NCBI RefSeq assembly: GCF_000283155.1
Contig: NW_004454171.1
Coordinates: forward strand, 12,465,408 to 12,529,407
DNA from: Ceratotherium simum simum
Taxonomy: Eukaryota > Chordata > Mammalia > Perissodactyla > Rhinocerotidae
DNA length: 64,000 bases
Direction of reading: 5' to 3'
Part shown: positions 12,842-25,411 of the stretch, piece after piece
How the letters are laid out: every line of letters begins with the position of its first letter
Position numbering within the stretch: position 1 is the stretch's first letter
Translations under genes and position numbers: made by a program
Notes under the pieces: generated by a model
Database searches by the model: none
Told to the model about the DNA's origin: nothing
Seen by the model: the letters and a program-made list of their open reading frames with translations, nothing else

Positions 12842-13084
12842 CTGAAACGCAGAGAGAAAAATATCAGGTTCACATACGAGATTTGAAGCACATAAAAAAT
12901 AAATAGTGTCTGGAAACTTAAAGAGAATGTAACCTTACAAAAAAGATGTGGTCACTGCCCACTAAGTGCATTGTAAAGTTTTTATTTAAAAAATATCACT
13001 GATAGAGAGACCATTGTCAACATTGGCAGCTTTGGAATTCCTGGAGGATGGTGGGAAAAGCAAAGTGTTTTGAAATCTGACAAA

Positions 13085-13270
13085 TCTAGTCTCTTAATTT
13101 AGCCATGTGGGATCAAACAAGTTACTTAAGCTGCTAGAGTTTCAGTTTCCTTTTCTGTATAATGGGTATAATAATACCTATCTCAAAGGATCAGGAGAGG
13201 ATTAGAGATCATACATGTAAAGCACTTAGCACATTGTGTGGCACATAATAGATGCTGACTAAATAACATA
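13085..13270 (+). repeat. MIR SINE
   Basis: Near-complete MIR order: AGTTACTTAAGCTGCTAGAG, TTCAGTTTCCTTTTCTGTAT, AATGGGTATAATAATACCTA and GCACTTAGCACATTGTGTGG. Confidence 0.85.
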
Positions 13271-14740
13271 TATTAGAATAATTCTTAGTCAATACATAAG
13301 AGTTCTTGAGTACCTGGATATAATAGAGTTCCTGACAGTATCCATAATCAGAACCTGCTTTCTAATCACTACACTATTTCTGGGAAAGGAGGAATTACAT
13401 ATGTGAAACAACTAAAAAACAATAGAAAACAGCATATAACAAAATGTAAAATTGGATAAAATCTGGAACAGGGGAAATAGTAATTTAGTATAAAGAAAAT
13501 ATATATAACTCTAGGAAGACCTATATCCTGCCACGAGATCTTGAGAATTCATGTGTAGCTAAAATGAACAATAACAAACTCATGACACCTATGGGCTTTC
13601 TTCGGTCAAGGAGAAAACAAATTATTACACTATTTTTCTTCCATTTAGACTGGTGGCAGAGGAAGTTCTGCTTATGCTAAAAAAAAATTTGAATTTCAAA
13701 GCTTTAGCTGGCTCTTTGTGTTGGCCCTTCCTAAATGAACATCTTACTGTGTTTTGGGATACAACAAAGGAGTTCAGTTTTAGGCATAGGATGTAGAGAC
13801 AGATTATTCTGAATAACGAAACATAATTGTGTGAGGATGGAAGAGTGAAGAAGACAGAGAAGATGGCAGAAAGCAATGACCTGAAAGGGCACGGCTGGGA
13901 TAAACATTCCCCTTAAAGGGGAAATGGCTGTTGGATTTTAAGACAGCAATATCGAACAACCAAATTAAAGCTGTTGTCTGTGTATGTCTAACTCTATACT
14001 AGGAACTGTAAGAGTTAAGAAAGTCATGTTGTTTGTTCTCAAGCCTCTTAGACTCTTTTTTGGGGGAAAATCTTCAGTAACAGTCTGCCATATGCACCAG
14101 GCTTGTGGTATTTGTGAGTTTCCAGTGACATGAACCAGTGAGAAAAGATGGCCTCTAGCAGAGCCCAGAGCAATGGCTAGACTGCTGGCTGCAACCCTGA
14201 TCAGGAGAGCATAAGGACGCAGAAATCCACAGAAATTTTAAGGGAGAACTTCTGAAAGTATTTGAGGACTGAAGCATGAGAACCATCTTACTTAGGTATT
14301 AAAGGGCAGCCCCAGATTGCCAGAGGACTTGGGGTCATCAGATTACACATGTGGCTCACTGACCACATTTTTTTAATTTGAAAAATCAGGGAGTTGGATT
14401 ATACCTCTTAGATCTCTTCCAGATATAAAACTCTAGAATTCTATGAAATACAAAAACATGACAGAGACAATAAATGTGGGGATGAGGAAGGGGAAATTAA
14501 TTTGAACTGAGGTAAATGGAGAAAGGTCCATGGAGGTGGTAAAATGTTAGATATGATTTGAAGAACGAATAAAAGGTTGAGATAAGGAGGAAGGATACTC
14601 AAATGGGAAAAATCGCACTAGGCAGGCTTAAAATGGGAATGAACGTTGCCTTTATGGTGGATAAAAGAGGAGCTTGACTAAATAGAAAATACATAATAGG
14701 AAGCAGAAATAATTTTGAATAATAAGGAAAGACAAGGCCT
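13271..14740. other. Intron 2 DNA, mostly unassigned
   Basis: No exon or clear element. A short MIR/L3-like tract at 14370-14450 (TTGGATTATACCTCTTAGAT then CTTCCAGATATAAAACTCTA) resembles old SINE tails but is too diverged to assign. Confidence 0.4.
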
Positions 14741-14744
14741 CAGC

Positions 14745-15490
14745 AAATGACCCAATGACCCTCCCTTCACTCAACTCTCTACTAAGATAGTCAACAAAGT
14801 TCAGAGGTAAAAGGATTGTGACCCTAGAAATTTATATTTGGCTAAGTTATCATTCATAAGTGAAAAAGATATGTTCAGGCATTCACAAACTCAACAACTA
14901 TATACTCAAACAAATTACTTGGAAAATACTCCAGCCAAAATTGGGGAGGACAAAATATAAAAACAACAGTGGTGGATCAACAAGCACAGTAAAATATATA
15001 GTCAAACTGATTGATAAGATGCTGTGAATCGTAATGTAATTCTTAAGAAAAGATTCCTGAAGTAACAATGACACACTACAAGAAAAATGTTAATAATGAC
15101 TTGGAATTAAAATTCTAGATTTTTTTTCAACAAAACTCAGGTAAAAGAAACTTTTGGTAAAGAAAACAAGATTGTTGCCTAGTTATTACTTATTTTTTAC
15201 ATCAACAGGAAAAACAGGTTTAAATATGTGTTTTTAACAGGCTACAGATAAGTAGTAGAGTTCCAAATTACCAAAAGGAAAGGGTACCAAAGCAAAGTGG
15301 CTCAATTCAGAAAAAGGAAAGAAAATATAAAACAAATACAACATGAAAATGTAGCAAAGAAAAACCAAAAACTTAAAATAAAATGACAGGAATAAAATCA
15401 AATATATCAATGACCAAAATAAACATCAATAGGGTAAATAAATCTCATTAACTAAGATTGTCAGATTGGGTTAAAAAGCAAAACCTACTC
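14745..15490 (+). mobile_element. L1M/HAL1-like internal fragment, sense
   Basis: A-rich sense-strand text typical of old L1/HAL1 coding regions: TTTATATTTGGCTAAGTTAT, AAAAAGATATGTTCAGGCAT, CTCATTAACTAAGATTGTCA and GATTGGGTTAAAAAGCAAAA. It stops abruptly where an antisense L1 piece starts. Confidence 0.55.
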
Positions 15491-15499
15491 TGTTTTTTT

Positions 15500-15945
15500 G
15501 TGTATCGATAGATATTTCTTCCACTTGATCATCCAGAATATGAATTCAGATCTCTCTGACCAAGATATAGAAGATTTCCATCACCGGTGAATATTTCCTT
15601 CACATTCCTTTCTCCTCCAAAACTCCAGAAAGATAGTCATTATACAAATTTTAAAATGATCAATTAGTTTTTCCTGTTCTTGAACTTCATATAAATGGAA
15701 TCATACAACATGAACTCTCACATCTGCCTTCTTTAGCTCAGCACAATGTCTTTGAGATTCATTCACATTTTTGTATTACTAAGTCATACTTTTATGGCTA
15801 TATAGTATTCTGTTGCATGAATATACTAGTTTGGGTTCTTTTCTTTTAGTTTGAGGCTATCATGAATAAAGCTGCAAGGAGTATTCTTGTACATGTCTTT
15901 TTGTGGATATATGCCTTCATTTCTCTTGGATGTAAACTGTCAGGG
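15500..15945 (-). mobile_element. L1M fragment, antisense
   Basis: CTTCATATAAATGGAATCAT, TTATGGCTATATAGTATTCT and AATAAAGCTGCAAGGAGTAT are the antisense of the L1 3' end / ORF2 C-terminus. Confidence 0.75.
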
Positions 15946-16545
15946 AGGGAGAATTCTACTCCTCTTGAATTTTTATGGCTGGATTAATAACAACATTGAC
16001 ACAAAACCAGATTAACAGGAGAAAAACCAATTTAATACTTGCACATGGAAAATCATGGTAGCCAACCAACAAGTGGTTAAAGATACAGCTTCATTGTTCA
16101 GCTACTCCCACTATAGCTATTCTTCAACTTCATTGGGACCCCCAGTCCATTTATTCCCTCTAGTTTCACTTCATCAGCTTTCTCATTCCTTCACTTTACT
16201 TCTTACCCTGCTTAGATTTTACGATCTATTATTTTAATAACACTCCTGACAAACCCTAAACCTCCTTGTCCTTCTGTCGTTTCATTAAATCAGTTTTAGA
16301 AAACCCAAACCATGAACAAACACTAGTATTTGCTTTCTTTGCATTTGCATCAAGCATCCAAGCATTCTTAGAGAATGTTAAACTACAGGAAAAATTAGGG
16401 TTCCTATAAATTCATGATCAACAATTTCAGAAGGGACTCAAATCTACCATATCTGCACATTTTCTTCTGTTACATTAGACAAACTGTTTCTTCTACTATC
16501 CAAGCCCATTATCTAATGTGTGTTTTGGATTTTTAACCCATTCAT
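15946..16545. other. Possible LTR fragment within L1 sequence
   Basis: Between two antisense L1 pieces lies about 600 bp starting TGTCAGGGAGGGAGAATTCT, including CCAGATTAACAGGAGAAAAA, a phrase I associate with dispersed LTR-like repeats in antisense. The family is not certain. The plus frame 16055-16237 within it has no recognisable protein. Confidence 0.35.
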
Positions 16546-16739
16546 GTTAATCAATTCATTCACTCAATAAACATTTATACTCGACCCCTAATAAGTCGCA
16601 GACACTAAGAACAGCACATTAAACAAGATAATCAAGTCCCCTATTCTCATAAAACCTATAGATTCTCAGTTACCTCATAGTATTAATCATCCCTTCTTTC
16701 TCAGGTGTAGTAACTTCTTCCTATTAATTGAATTATTCC

Positions 16740-18640
16740 CATATACCTCTTTTGAATCCACTTTACAGAGGGCCAATTTAGATTCAATACAATGCACCTA
16801 TTTTAAGTGTACGTTTGATGAGTTTTGAGAAATATATATGACCATAAAATCAACCAGTCCAAACAATATGTGGCACTTTCCATTACCCCAAAACATTCTT
16901 TCTCGCCTCTATGCAGTTGATTCCCCTTCCCATATCCAATCAAGGCAACCACCGACCTGGCTTTCTTTCACTGTAGATTAATTTTGACCGTTTTAGAATT
17001 TCATATTAATGAAATTATCACATAGGTACTCTTTATGTATGGCTCTTTTCATTTGGCAGAATGCTTATGAGATTCATCCATATTGTTCCATGTATCAGTC
17101 GTTCATTCCTTTTTACTGCTGAGTAGTATCTCATTGTATGAATATATGAGATGTATGAATAATTTGTCTATCCATTCAATTTGTTGATGGACCTTTGTGT
17201 TGTTTCAGTTTGGGGTCATTATGAATAAAGCTGCAATGAGCATTTTCATACAAGTCTTCTTGTAGATCTATGTTTCCATTTCTCTTGAGTAAATACCTAG
17301 GAGTGGAATTGCTGGCTTGTCTGGCAAGTGTATGTTTACCTTTACCAGAAAATAAAAGTTTTTCCCAAAGTAGTTTTAATGTCTTGCATTCCCACCAGCA
17401 ATGTATCTGTATCCAACACAGTATACCTCTTCACTTGTTTAGATCTTTCTTAATTTATCTCAGCAATGTTTTATAGTTTTCAGCATATAGGCCTTACATT
17501 TATTTCGTTAGACTTATCTCTGCATATTTCATTGTTTTTGATGCTATGGCAAATAATATCTTTTTTCTCTTCATGTATTTTAAACTTGTGTTTTTAGGTG
17601 AACAACATTTAGGACTGTTTTTCCTCTTAAAAATGAATCTTTTCAATTATTATGATATGTATATCTTTTTCTCTGGTAATATTGCTTGTCCTGTAATATA
17701 CTTTGTCCAGTATTAACACAGGCACTCCAGCTTCCTTATCATTAGGGTTTGCATGGTATATATTTTTCCATACTTTTACTTTTAACCTATCTATATCTTT
17801 ATATTTAAAGGAGATTTCTTATACACAGCTTATAGTTGGGTCTTGCTTTTTTATTCAGTATGACAATCTCTCACTTTTAATTGGGGTATTAAACGACTTA
17901 CATTTAATATAGTCATTGATATGGTTGGGTTTTAATGGACCATCTTGCTATTTGTTATCTCTTTTTCCCATTTGTTCCCTGTTACTTTTTTCCTGTCTTC
18001 TTTTGGATAACTGAATTTTTTAGTATCCAATTTTATCTCCCCTATTGGCTTATCAACTGATATTTCTTCTGGTTATAGGTCACATTTTCCTTTGCTTATA
18101 TAATAATCTTTGATTGGATACTGGACATTGTGAAAATTATGTTGTTGAGTGTCTGGATTCTTTAGGTAAGGGGTCTTCTCTTGAAGGATGTTGAATTTAG
18201 TTCTGCTAGGCAGTTGCCTTACTTATAGATCAGCCTGATCTATCTAAGGCCTGTTTTAAAGCTTTATTAGGGCAGGTTTAGGGAAGCCTTTACTCTAGAG
18301 CTGGTTTAGCCATACTACTGCTAATATATGACCCTTCTGGGGCCTCTACTTAATGCCCTGGGTGTTCATTAAGGTCTCTCCATTCTTTATGTTCAAAATT
18401 AGAATGTCTCCCAGACTTGTGTGAACTCTAAAATTTATTCAGCTGACAACTCCCTAATATTTGATCATGCCTGTTCTTTGTCGTATGGAGTTTTACCCTG
18501 TGCAGCTTAGAAGTCAAAGAATCAAAGACCCCATTCACCAGATTTCTAGAGCTATTTGTCTATGCACTCCCCTCCACTCTCGCACTCTGCCCTGAAAATT
18601 CCAGCCACCTTAGCCTCCGTGAACTCTGATTTCTCAAAAC
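16740..18640 (-). mobile_element. L1M element, antisense, internally deleted
   Basis: Reads in reverse from the 3' region (CAATTTGTTGATGGACCTTT, ATGAATAAAGCTGCAATGAG at 17220) to the 5' region (TTTGTCCAGTATTAACACAG at 17700; TGGTTATAGGTCACATTTTC near 18070; end near 18640). Much of ORF2 is missing. Confidence 0.75.
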
Positions 18641-18915
18641 TCTTATTTTAAAACAAAAACAAACTTTCCCCAGATATTAATCATCCTCCATGTGCCAACC
18701 TATCTCTCCTTCCCTTTCACAGTCAAAAATCTTATGAATTATTTACTTTTTTCCATTTTTTCACTCTCACTTCCTGCTGAACATCCCCAGTGTGACTCTC
18801 ATCCTCATCAACTCACCAAAATAGTTCTCACTAAGGCCATCATCAGTGATCACCACGTCACCTACCACTTCTTGATAGTTTTATTTCATTTCTAGAAAAT
18901 TAAAATAATAAAACA

Positions 18916-19174
18916 GGGGCCACCCTGGTGGTGCAGCAGTTAAGTTCACACACTCTGCTTTGGTGGCCCCCAGGGTTCACGGGTTCATATCCTGGGCATG
19001 GACCTACTCACTGCTCATCAAGCCATGCTGTGGCAGTGTCCCACATAGAGGAACTAGAAGGACCTATAACTAGGATATACAACTATGTACTGGGGGCTTT
19101 GGGGAGAAAAAAGAAAATGAGGAAGATTGGCAACAGATGTTAGCTCAGGGCCAATCTTCCTCAAAAAAAAAAAG
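18916..19174 (+). mobile_element. ERE SINE, sense
   Basis: Head GGGGCCACCCTGGTGGTGCA, middle TCATCAAGCCATGCTGTGGC, an ACTAGAAGGACCTATAACTA segment typical of the longer ERE subtype, then GATGTTAGCTCAGGGCCAAT and an A-tail. Followed by an expanded TAA/AAT tract; AAAATAATAAAACA occurs on both sides as target-site duplication. Confidence 0.92.
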
Positions 19175-19327
19175 TTGATGTTAAAAATAATAATAATAAT
19201 AATAAAACAATACTTGAAACTACAGAAGCTTATGCCTTTTTAAATTGTCAGGACTCTATCTCTCTGGATAAATTTTCTCTTGCTTTTTATTCATGGTAGT
19301 TTAGATATTGAAAATCCTTAGGCTTTC

Positions 19328-19360
19328 TGTGTGTGTGTGTGTGCGTGCGTGCGTGCATGC
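19328..19360. repeat. (TG)n/(CGTG)n microsatellite
   Basis: Compound run of TG then GCGT repeats ending GCATGC. Confidence 0.9.
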
Positions 19361-19682
19361 TTTTTTGTGGGGAGAGGGTCCACAGTTACCATCCTACTCT
19401 CATAAGGCCTCCTGACTCCCCACCAAACCCTTAGATTATCTTTACCACATAAGACAGTTTTCCCAGCATTCTGGCTGGTTACCTTCTCCAGCAACCCCCA
19501 TTTAGAACAAAATTTCCCTTCCAATTTTAGAACTTCCACTTCAGAGCCCTCTGACATTTTATATTCTTAAAGCTGATTTTATAACCATATGAATAAATTT
19601 CCTATATTGAAACATGGATATGTCATGATCTCCACAGAATGACTACAATTCTCAAAGAAGCAGAGTACATGAAAATACTTTT

Positions 19683-19925
19683 CTTTTTTTGTGAGGAAGA
19701 TTAGCTCTGAGCTAACATCTGTGGCCAATCCTCCTCTTTTTGCTGAGGAAGATTGGCCCTGGGCTAACATCTGTGCCCATCTTCCTCTATTTTATATGTG
19801 GGACGCCTTCCACAGCATGGCTTGATGAGCAGTGTATAGGTCCACGCCCGGGATCCAAACCTGTGAACCCTGAGCCGCCAAAGCGGAGCGCATGAACTTA
19901 ACCACTACGCCACCAGGCTGGCCCC
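19683..19925 (-). mobile_element. ERE SINE, antisense
   Basis: Reversed ERE from GTGAGGAAGATTAGCTCTGA through CAGCATGGCTTGATGAGCAG to GCCACCAGGCTGGCCCC. Imperfect duplication CATGAAAATAC / CATGAAAACAC flanks it. It faces the sense copy about 0.5 kb away. Confidence 0.93.
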
Positions 19926-20510
19926 CATGAAAACACATTTAAACAAAAACTATAGTTATTACCTCTTAATCCCTCTTCAATAGTTTAGAAAACACTTCAG
20001 TATTTTACCACATCTTCCAGTCATCATCAAGAAAAAGGTGATATGGGGTACAAGAAGCTTAAAGGGAAGATTGAGACTGTGAGAATTACAATCTAAAGAG
20101 CTGTCAAAGGAGGAGAAATACCAGTGCTTGGCAGAGAGTGGAGAAACTTGGCATGACATTTGTTTCTCCCACAGAGCCTACAGCATTATAGTAATTTTTT
20201 ATTAAAAAAGGCACTGAGAATAAAATGATAGCTATAACAGAATGGCACATGACTAAATAAATAATACTGTGCTGTAATTACATATCCCATCTGCCTTCCC
20301 GTGAGGAACTCACAGTCAGTCACCAGCAAGCTGATTGTGAAATTATAATTTCACGCTCTGTACAAAATAAATGATGAACCAAAATTATTTACAAAAAGAA
20401 TGAAAGAAAGGGGAAGCAGTTTGGCTAAGCTCTGAATTCTAAGCTCAGTTAATTAGAGACGCGATAGACTTATAGAAATATTTTTATATCTCTGTTAAGG
20501 AAATAAGACT
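19926..20510. other. Intron 2 DNA, no feature recognised
   Basis: No exon or repeat assignable. The minus frame 19977-20159 has no recognisable protein signature. Confidence 0.5.
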
Positions 20511-20514
20511 GTCA

Positions 20515-20765
20515 GGAATAGTACTGTCCAATAGAACTTCAATGATAGAGATGTTCTGATTCTGCGTTGTCCAATACAGCAGTCACAGGACACATGTGGC
20601 TCTTAAGCACTTAAAGTATAACTAATGCAAGTGAAGAACTGAACTTTTTATCTTATTTTTTAATTGTTAATTTTAATTAATATAATTTTAATTATTATAA
20701 ATTTAAATTTAAATAACCATATGTGGCTGGTGGTTACTGTATTAGAAGCACAGGTCTAAAAGAAT
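20515..20765 (+). mobile_element. hAT-like non-autonomous DNA transposon
   Basis: Starts AATAGTACTGTCCAATAGAA, has GTTGTCCAATACAGCAGTCA, then ACATGTGGCTCTTAAGCACT, and a second CATATGTGGCTGGTGGTTAC after an AT-rich palindromic middle. This is the common 'tactgtccaatagaa' element of mammalian genomes; the exact family name is not asserted. A relative lies at 59975-60290. Confidence 0.6.
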
Positions 20766-20769
20766 ACAA

Positions 20770-21780
20770 AATTATCAAGTTAAACTCAGTGAAAATAGGT
20801 AAATCATGACAATTGAATGATTTTTATGGTATCGATAAATACAAATAAAAGACTTTTTTTACTTCTTTTGGAATGTGTTGACCACATCAGTGGTCCCAGA
20901 TCATGAGGAGCCAATTACACAGGAAGAGAGAGACTGATAAAGAGAAGGAGGTAGACTGTACCATTCTAGTATAAACTTTTCATAAAGAATATCTAGACAT
21001 CAATTAAAATCCACTAAAAAGTGTAAAGGTTCAAATTGAAAGCAACTAAAATGGCCTCTAGCTTTCTTTATAATCTGAATCAAAGTAAACTTCTAGAGCA
21101 AGGTAAGCAAGCTGGTAATTATTTATACAGTTTTGTATATATATGTTATTTATGAATTTATACTATATTTTTTATTAATTTATGATGTTTTGTTTATCTG
21201 TGATGAGGGAGAAAGAAGGGAAAATAAGTTCCTATGATACTTCATTTCTAAAGAAAGTTTATGGCAGTTTTGGCAGTGTACGACAAAGAGTTAAAGGTTG
21301 AGTTCTGAGGTTGAAGAGGGTCTGGGAAAAACAAGCCCTCGGAGACATCCTACTCTTCCGAGGAACTGGGTCTGGTTGCCCAGGTGAGGGAGCAGATTCT
21401 GCTGTTGCCCGTTGCTCTGACCCAACACTCACCAAGCTTAGCCCTCCAAAAGCACTTAACTAGGGAGAGAAGGTATTGACCCAATAACATAAATGTTTAG
21501 TTAACTTGATACTTATTGAGATTCTGGAGCCAGGTCATAATCTCGTGTGAGTTTAGATACTGTAGATTTATCCACTGAAGCTCAGTCGCCTCTGAAATAT
21601 TAAGAGAATAAAATTTCCATGCTCATAAACTCCAAGACCTGACCATGAATCATGACAGCCACACAACGGGCCTCCGGGAACTTGAGTGGCCAGCTGGTCT
21701 TCCACAGCTGATATCCCTGCCTCCTTTCACAGTTCATACAAACTTTTACAGTTTTGTAGAATGATGAACAGCACCCTCAA
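20770..21780. other. Intron 2 DNA, no feature recognised
   Basis: AT-rich with a GC-richer patch at 21310-21450. No exon-like frame bounded by splice sites seen. Confidence 0.5.
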
Positions 21781-21784
21781 CTAT

Positions 21785-22040
21785 ATCATCCATAATAACA
21801 ACATTTACTAAGTTCTTATCTAGTGCCAGGCACTGTTCTAAGCATCTTATATTTATCTAACCTTGCCTCATCGCTGGGAGTGGATATGAAGTGGATATCC
21901 TATGAACTGGTACCATTACACCCCCACCGGGCTAGGCAGACGTTAGGAAATTTGCCCCAGGTCATAGATGGTGGATGGTGGAGTAAGGATCAGACTCTGG
22001 CAGTATGTAACTCTGGAGCCTATACTCTTATTCATTAAAT
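21785..22040 (-). repeat. MIR SINE, antisense
   Basis: ATTTACTAAGTTCTTATCTA, GTGCCAGGCACTGTTCTAAG, TTTGCCCCAGGTCATAGATG and CTCTGGAGCCTATACTCTTA follow the reversed MIR order. Confidence 0.8.
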
Positions 22041-23290
22041 ATCTTGCCTTATACTAAATAGTGCCTACTAAGGTCGCTTCTGTAAATACTTCTTCTATGC
22101 AATCATTCCACGGGAAGTTTGCCTTTTATTAAAGCATCACAAACAACCTTTCAGCCAGACATAGAAATGATTTGGAGACACAGAATATAGTTGTATTGAT
22201 CATTCAAGCCATATCTTCCCCACATCTAGGCATCTCTTTAGCTAGTGTTCTCTTTTATGAGAAGGAATAGAGCTCAATAAACCATATATTCACATATTAA
22301 TGTACTTTGTAATAATGACAATATTAAGAAAAGCAAAGGGAGCTTTTTGTTTTAACCATATCACCAAAAACTCTGCTTTCTATCCCTATTATCCATTTTA
22401 ACCAGTAGGTGAAAGACAAAAATTAAAATCTTTGGAAACAATGTTTTTAGGAAATGTATAAGAAGCAAATTGTCATTAGTTGACATAGAAAAGTTTATTT
22501 TCTTAAGCAGTTATATATCCATCTTTTAAATCTGGTTTTCACTTATAATTTGCACAACAAACCTTTCATAGACTTTGAAGAGGTACACCTTGGGACAAAC
22601 TCCACGCTCAGATACTTTAAATTGTGGTATACTGTTTTGAAGTATTCGAATTTACGACATAGAAAAGTGGTTAGATATTTCAATACTAGTCTATCAGCTT
22701 TATTAACATAAAGTCAGGGCAGGGGGAGGATAGAAGGACCCTCAGTCAACGCAGTAGTCAGGGACCATTGGTAATTGTTACACATGCCTTTGGCTGCCCC
22801 CAAGGCTGTAGTGAACTGAGGAAACAAGAGCTCGATTTCTGTTAACACTAGGATTGGAATAGTTTCTCAAGCCCTTGATTGTGTTCCCCAAGGATTGGAG
22901 GACAGAGGAGAATACCAGCAAGACATTATGAAATTATAGAAAGTGTATTAGACAAATATATGTATTGTTTAATAGTTCCTTGATTCCAATTTTAATCAGA
23001 AAGTGTTTGCTGTCAAGTACTATGTTCACGTGTCCACTTTCTAGTAATAAGGTGTCAATGATGCTATTTGGCAGCATAAAGAGGGGTAGTGCAAACCTAG
23101 GATGCAAGGAAAAACTAAGAGAATTTGGAACATTTTAGAAGTATGTCCAAAAGGGAGCAGCCAGACGGATGAAACTACATCAGGAGACCACAATGACCAC
23201 CTCTGTAAAGCTTTCCTACAGCTGGGCAGACAGGTGCTTCTGTAGTCTTTGTTCCCAGCAGTATTAAAGGGTCAGATATAAGTAGTTACA
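22041..23290. other. Intron 2 DNA, no feature recognised
   Basis: No exon, RNA gene or assignable repeat seen. Confidence 0.5.
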
Positions 23291-23291
23291 C

Positions 23292-23293
<2 letters not shown>

Positions 23294-23330
<37 letters not shown>
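23294..23330. repeat. (GT)18 microsatellite
   Basis: Uninterrupted GT repeat of 37 bases, long enough to be polymorphic. Confidence 0.97.
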
Positions 23331-23331
<1 letters not shown>

Positions 23332-23359
23332 CAGAGTCTAAAAGATTCCCATGACAATA

Positions 23360-23600
23360 GATCTTAATTACTGAGTATTAACTATGTGCCAGGCACTGAG
23401 AACTTTATGTGCTTAACTTCATTTTAATTCACTCAACAGCTGAAATGAGTTGGACATTGCAATTCCCACTTAAGAGATAGAGAAAAACTGAAATAACTTG
23501 GCCAAATTTGGCAACTTCTCCAAAATAACAACAGTTTGTGACAGGCAGAACTGGGACGAAGTTCACATTCATAACCACAATGCTCCAATGTTCTCGGGGA
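23360..23600 (-). repeat. MIR SINE, antisense
   Basis: ACTATGTGCCAGGCACTGAG, later TAACTTGGCCAAATTTGGCA and GCAGAACTGGGACGAAGTTC, in reversed MIR order. Confidence 0.75.
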
Positions 23601-23739
23601 GATCCTTGCACCTAGCTCAGATTCCTTCAAACTGTAAAATTCTGTTTGAGTGAGTCTGTCAACCACACTCATTTTTTTCCATTCACATTTTATTTGAAGA
23701 AAATCACACCAAGCGTCTTTTTCAAAATAAGTTTCTAGG

Positions 23740-23930
23740 GGCCGGTCCTGTGGACTAGTGGTTAAGTTCAGCACACTCCGCTTTGGCGGCCCAGGTTCAG
23801 TTCCCGGGTGCGGACCTACACCACTCATCAGTGGCCATGCTGTGGCAGTGACCCACGTACAAAATAGAGGAAGATTGGCACAGATATTAGCTCAGGGCAA
23901 ATCTTCCTCAGCAAAAAAAAAAATTTTATT
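23740..23930 (+). mobile_element. ERE SINE, sense
   Basis: GGGGCCGGTCCTGTGGACTA head, GGTTCAGTTCCCGGGTGCGG (B-box-like), CCATGCTGTGGCAGTGACCC, then GATATTAGCTCAGGGC and an A-tail. AAGTTTCTA flanks both ends as target-site duplication. Confidence 0.95.
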
Positions 23931-24054
23931 TTTAAAGTTTCTAAACTGAAAATTGCCCAACGTCATTTTCTATTTTTAATAAAATCTTTTAGTAATTCAT
24001 AAACTTTAACGAGAGAAGATAAAACCCTGCTTTTAAGAGAGAGACAGGGCCTAC

Positions 24055-25155
24055 CCACACATCTATGGACAGCTAATCTTTGACAAAGGAGCCAAGAACA
24101 TACAATGGGGTAAAGAAAGTCTCTTCAACAAATGGTGTTGGGAAAACAGGATAGCCATATGCAAAAAAATGAAAGTAGACCCTTACCTTACACCATACAC
24201 AAAAATTAACTCCAAATGGATTAAAGACTTGAATGTAAGACCTGAAACTATGAAACTTCTAGAAGAAAACATAGGCAGTACACTCTTCGACATCAGTCAT
24301 AGCAAAATCTTTTCAAACACCACGTCTGACCGGACAAGAGAAACAACAGAAAAAATAAACAAATGGGACTACATCAAACTAAAAAGCTTCTGCACAGCAA
24401 AGGAAACCATCAACAAAACGAAAAGACAACCTAACAATTGGGAGAAGATATTTGCAAACCACACTTCTGATAAGGGCTTAATCTCCAAAATATATAAAGA
24501 ACTCATGCATCTCAACAACAAAAAAACTACCAACCCAATTAAAAAATGGGCAAAAGACCTGAACAGACATTTCTCCAAAGAAGATATACAGATGGCCAAC
24601 AGACACATGAAAAGATGTTCAAAAACACTAACTATCAGGGAAATGCAAATCAAAACTACAATGAGATATCACCTCACGCCCGTCAGAATGGCTATAATTA
24701 ACAAGACAGGAAACAACATGTGTTGGAGAGGATGTGGAGAGAAGGGAACTCTCATACACTGCTGGTGGGAGTGCAAACTGGTGCAGCCACTATGGAAAAC
24801 AATATGGAGATTCCTCAAAAAAGCAAGGATAGAACTACCATATGATCCAGCTATTCCACTGTTGGGTATTTATCCAAAGAACTTGAAAACACCAATTTCT
24901 AAAGGTACATGCACCCCTGTGTTCATTGCAGCGTTATTCACAATAGCCAAGACTTGGAAGCAACCTAAGTGCCCATCAAGGGACGAATGGATAAAGAAGC
25001 TGTGGTATATATACACAATGGAATACTACTCAGCCATAAGAAAGGATGAAATCCAGCCATTTGTGACAACATGGATGGACATCGAGGGTATAATGCAAAG
25101 TGAAATAAGTCAGAGGGAGAAGGTCAAATACCGTATGATTTCCTTCAATAAGTAG
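24055..25155 (+). CDS. L1 ORF2p C-terminal fragment (not a functional gene)
   Basis: The reading frame is open from the truncation point to the natural ORF2 stop, 366 codons, with an internal ATG at 24169. Counting from that ATG, it contains [20 protein letters not shown] (8-27), [20 protein letters not shown] (127-146) and the C-terminal cysteine motif with C185, C189, H197 and C202 (CX3CX7HX4C), all hallmarks of L1 ORF2p. Endonuclease and reverse transcriptase domains are missing, so it is inert. The absence of stops suggests a relatively young L1 subfamily compared with the L1M fragments around it. No promoter is present. Confidence 0.9.
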   Translation, partial: PHIYGQLIFDKGAKNIQWGKESLFNKWCWENRIAICKKMKVDPYLTPYTKINSKWIKDLNVRPETMKLLEENIGSTLFDISHSKIFSNTTSDRTRETTEKINKWDYIKLKSFCTAKETINKTKRQPNNWEKIFANHTSDKGLISKIYKELMHLNNKKTTNPIKKWAKDLNRHFSKEDIQMANRHMKRCSKTLTIREMQIKTTMRYHLTPVRMAIINKTGNNMCWRGCGEKGTLIHCWWECKLVQPLWKTIWRFLKKARIELPYDPAIPLLGIYPKNLKTPISKGTCTPVFIAALFTIAKTWKQPKCPSRDEWIKKLWYIYTMEYYSAIRKDEIQPFVTTWMDIEGIMQSEISQREKVKYRMISFNK

Positions 25156-25411
25156 TAGATAATAACAACAATAAACAAACACATAGGGACAGAGATTGGA
25201 TTGGTGGTCACCAGAGGGGAAGGGGGGAGGGAGGAGGGTGAAAGGGATAATTCGGTACATGTGTGTGGTGATGGGTTGTAATTAGTATTTTGGTGGTGAA
25301 CATGATGTAATCTATGCAGAAATAGAAGTACAATGATGTACACCTGAAATTTTTACAATGTCATAAACCAATGTTACTGCAATAAACAAAAAATTAAAAA
25401 AAAAAAAAAAA

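Noticed and set aside
23433..23828. 131-codon minus-strand frame
   Set aside because: It is made of a MIR and an ERE SINE read in reverse; repeat-derived chance frame.
23760..23850. tRNA gene suggested by the B-box-like GGTTCAGTTCCCGGG
   Set aside because: It is the tRNA-derived head of an ERE SINE, with the SINE body, A-tail and target-site duplication; no cloverleaf with acceptor stem is intact.
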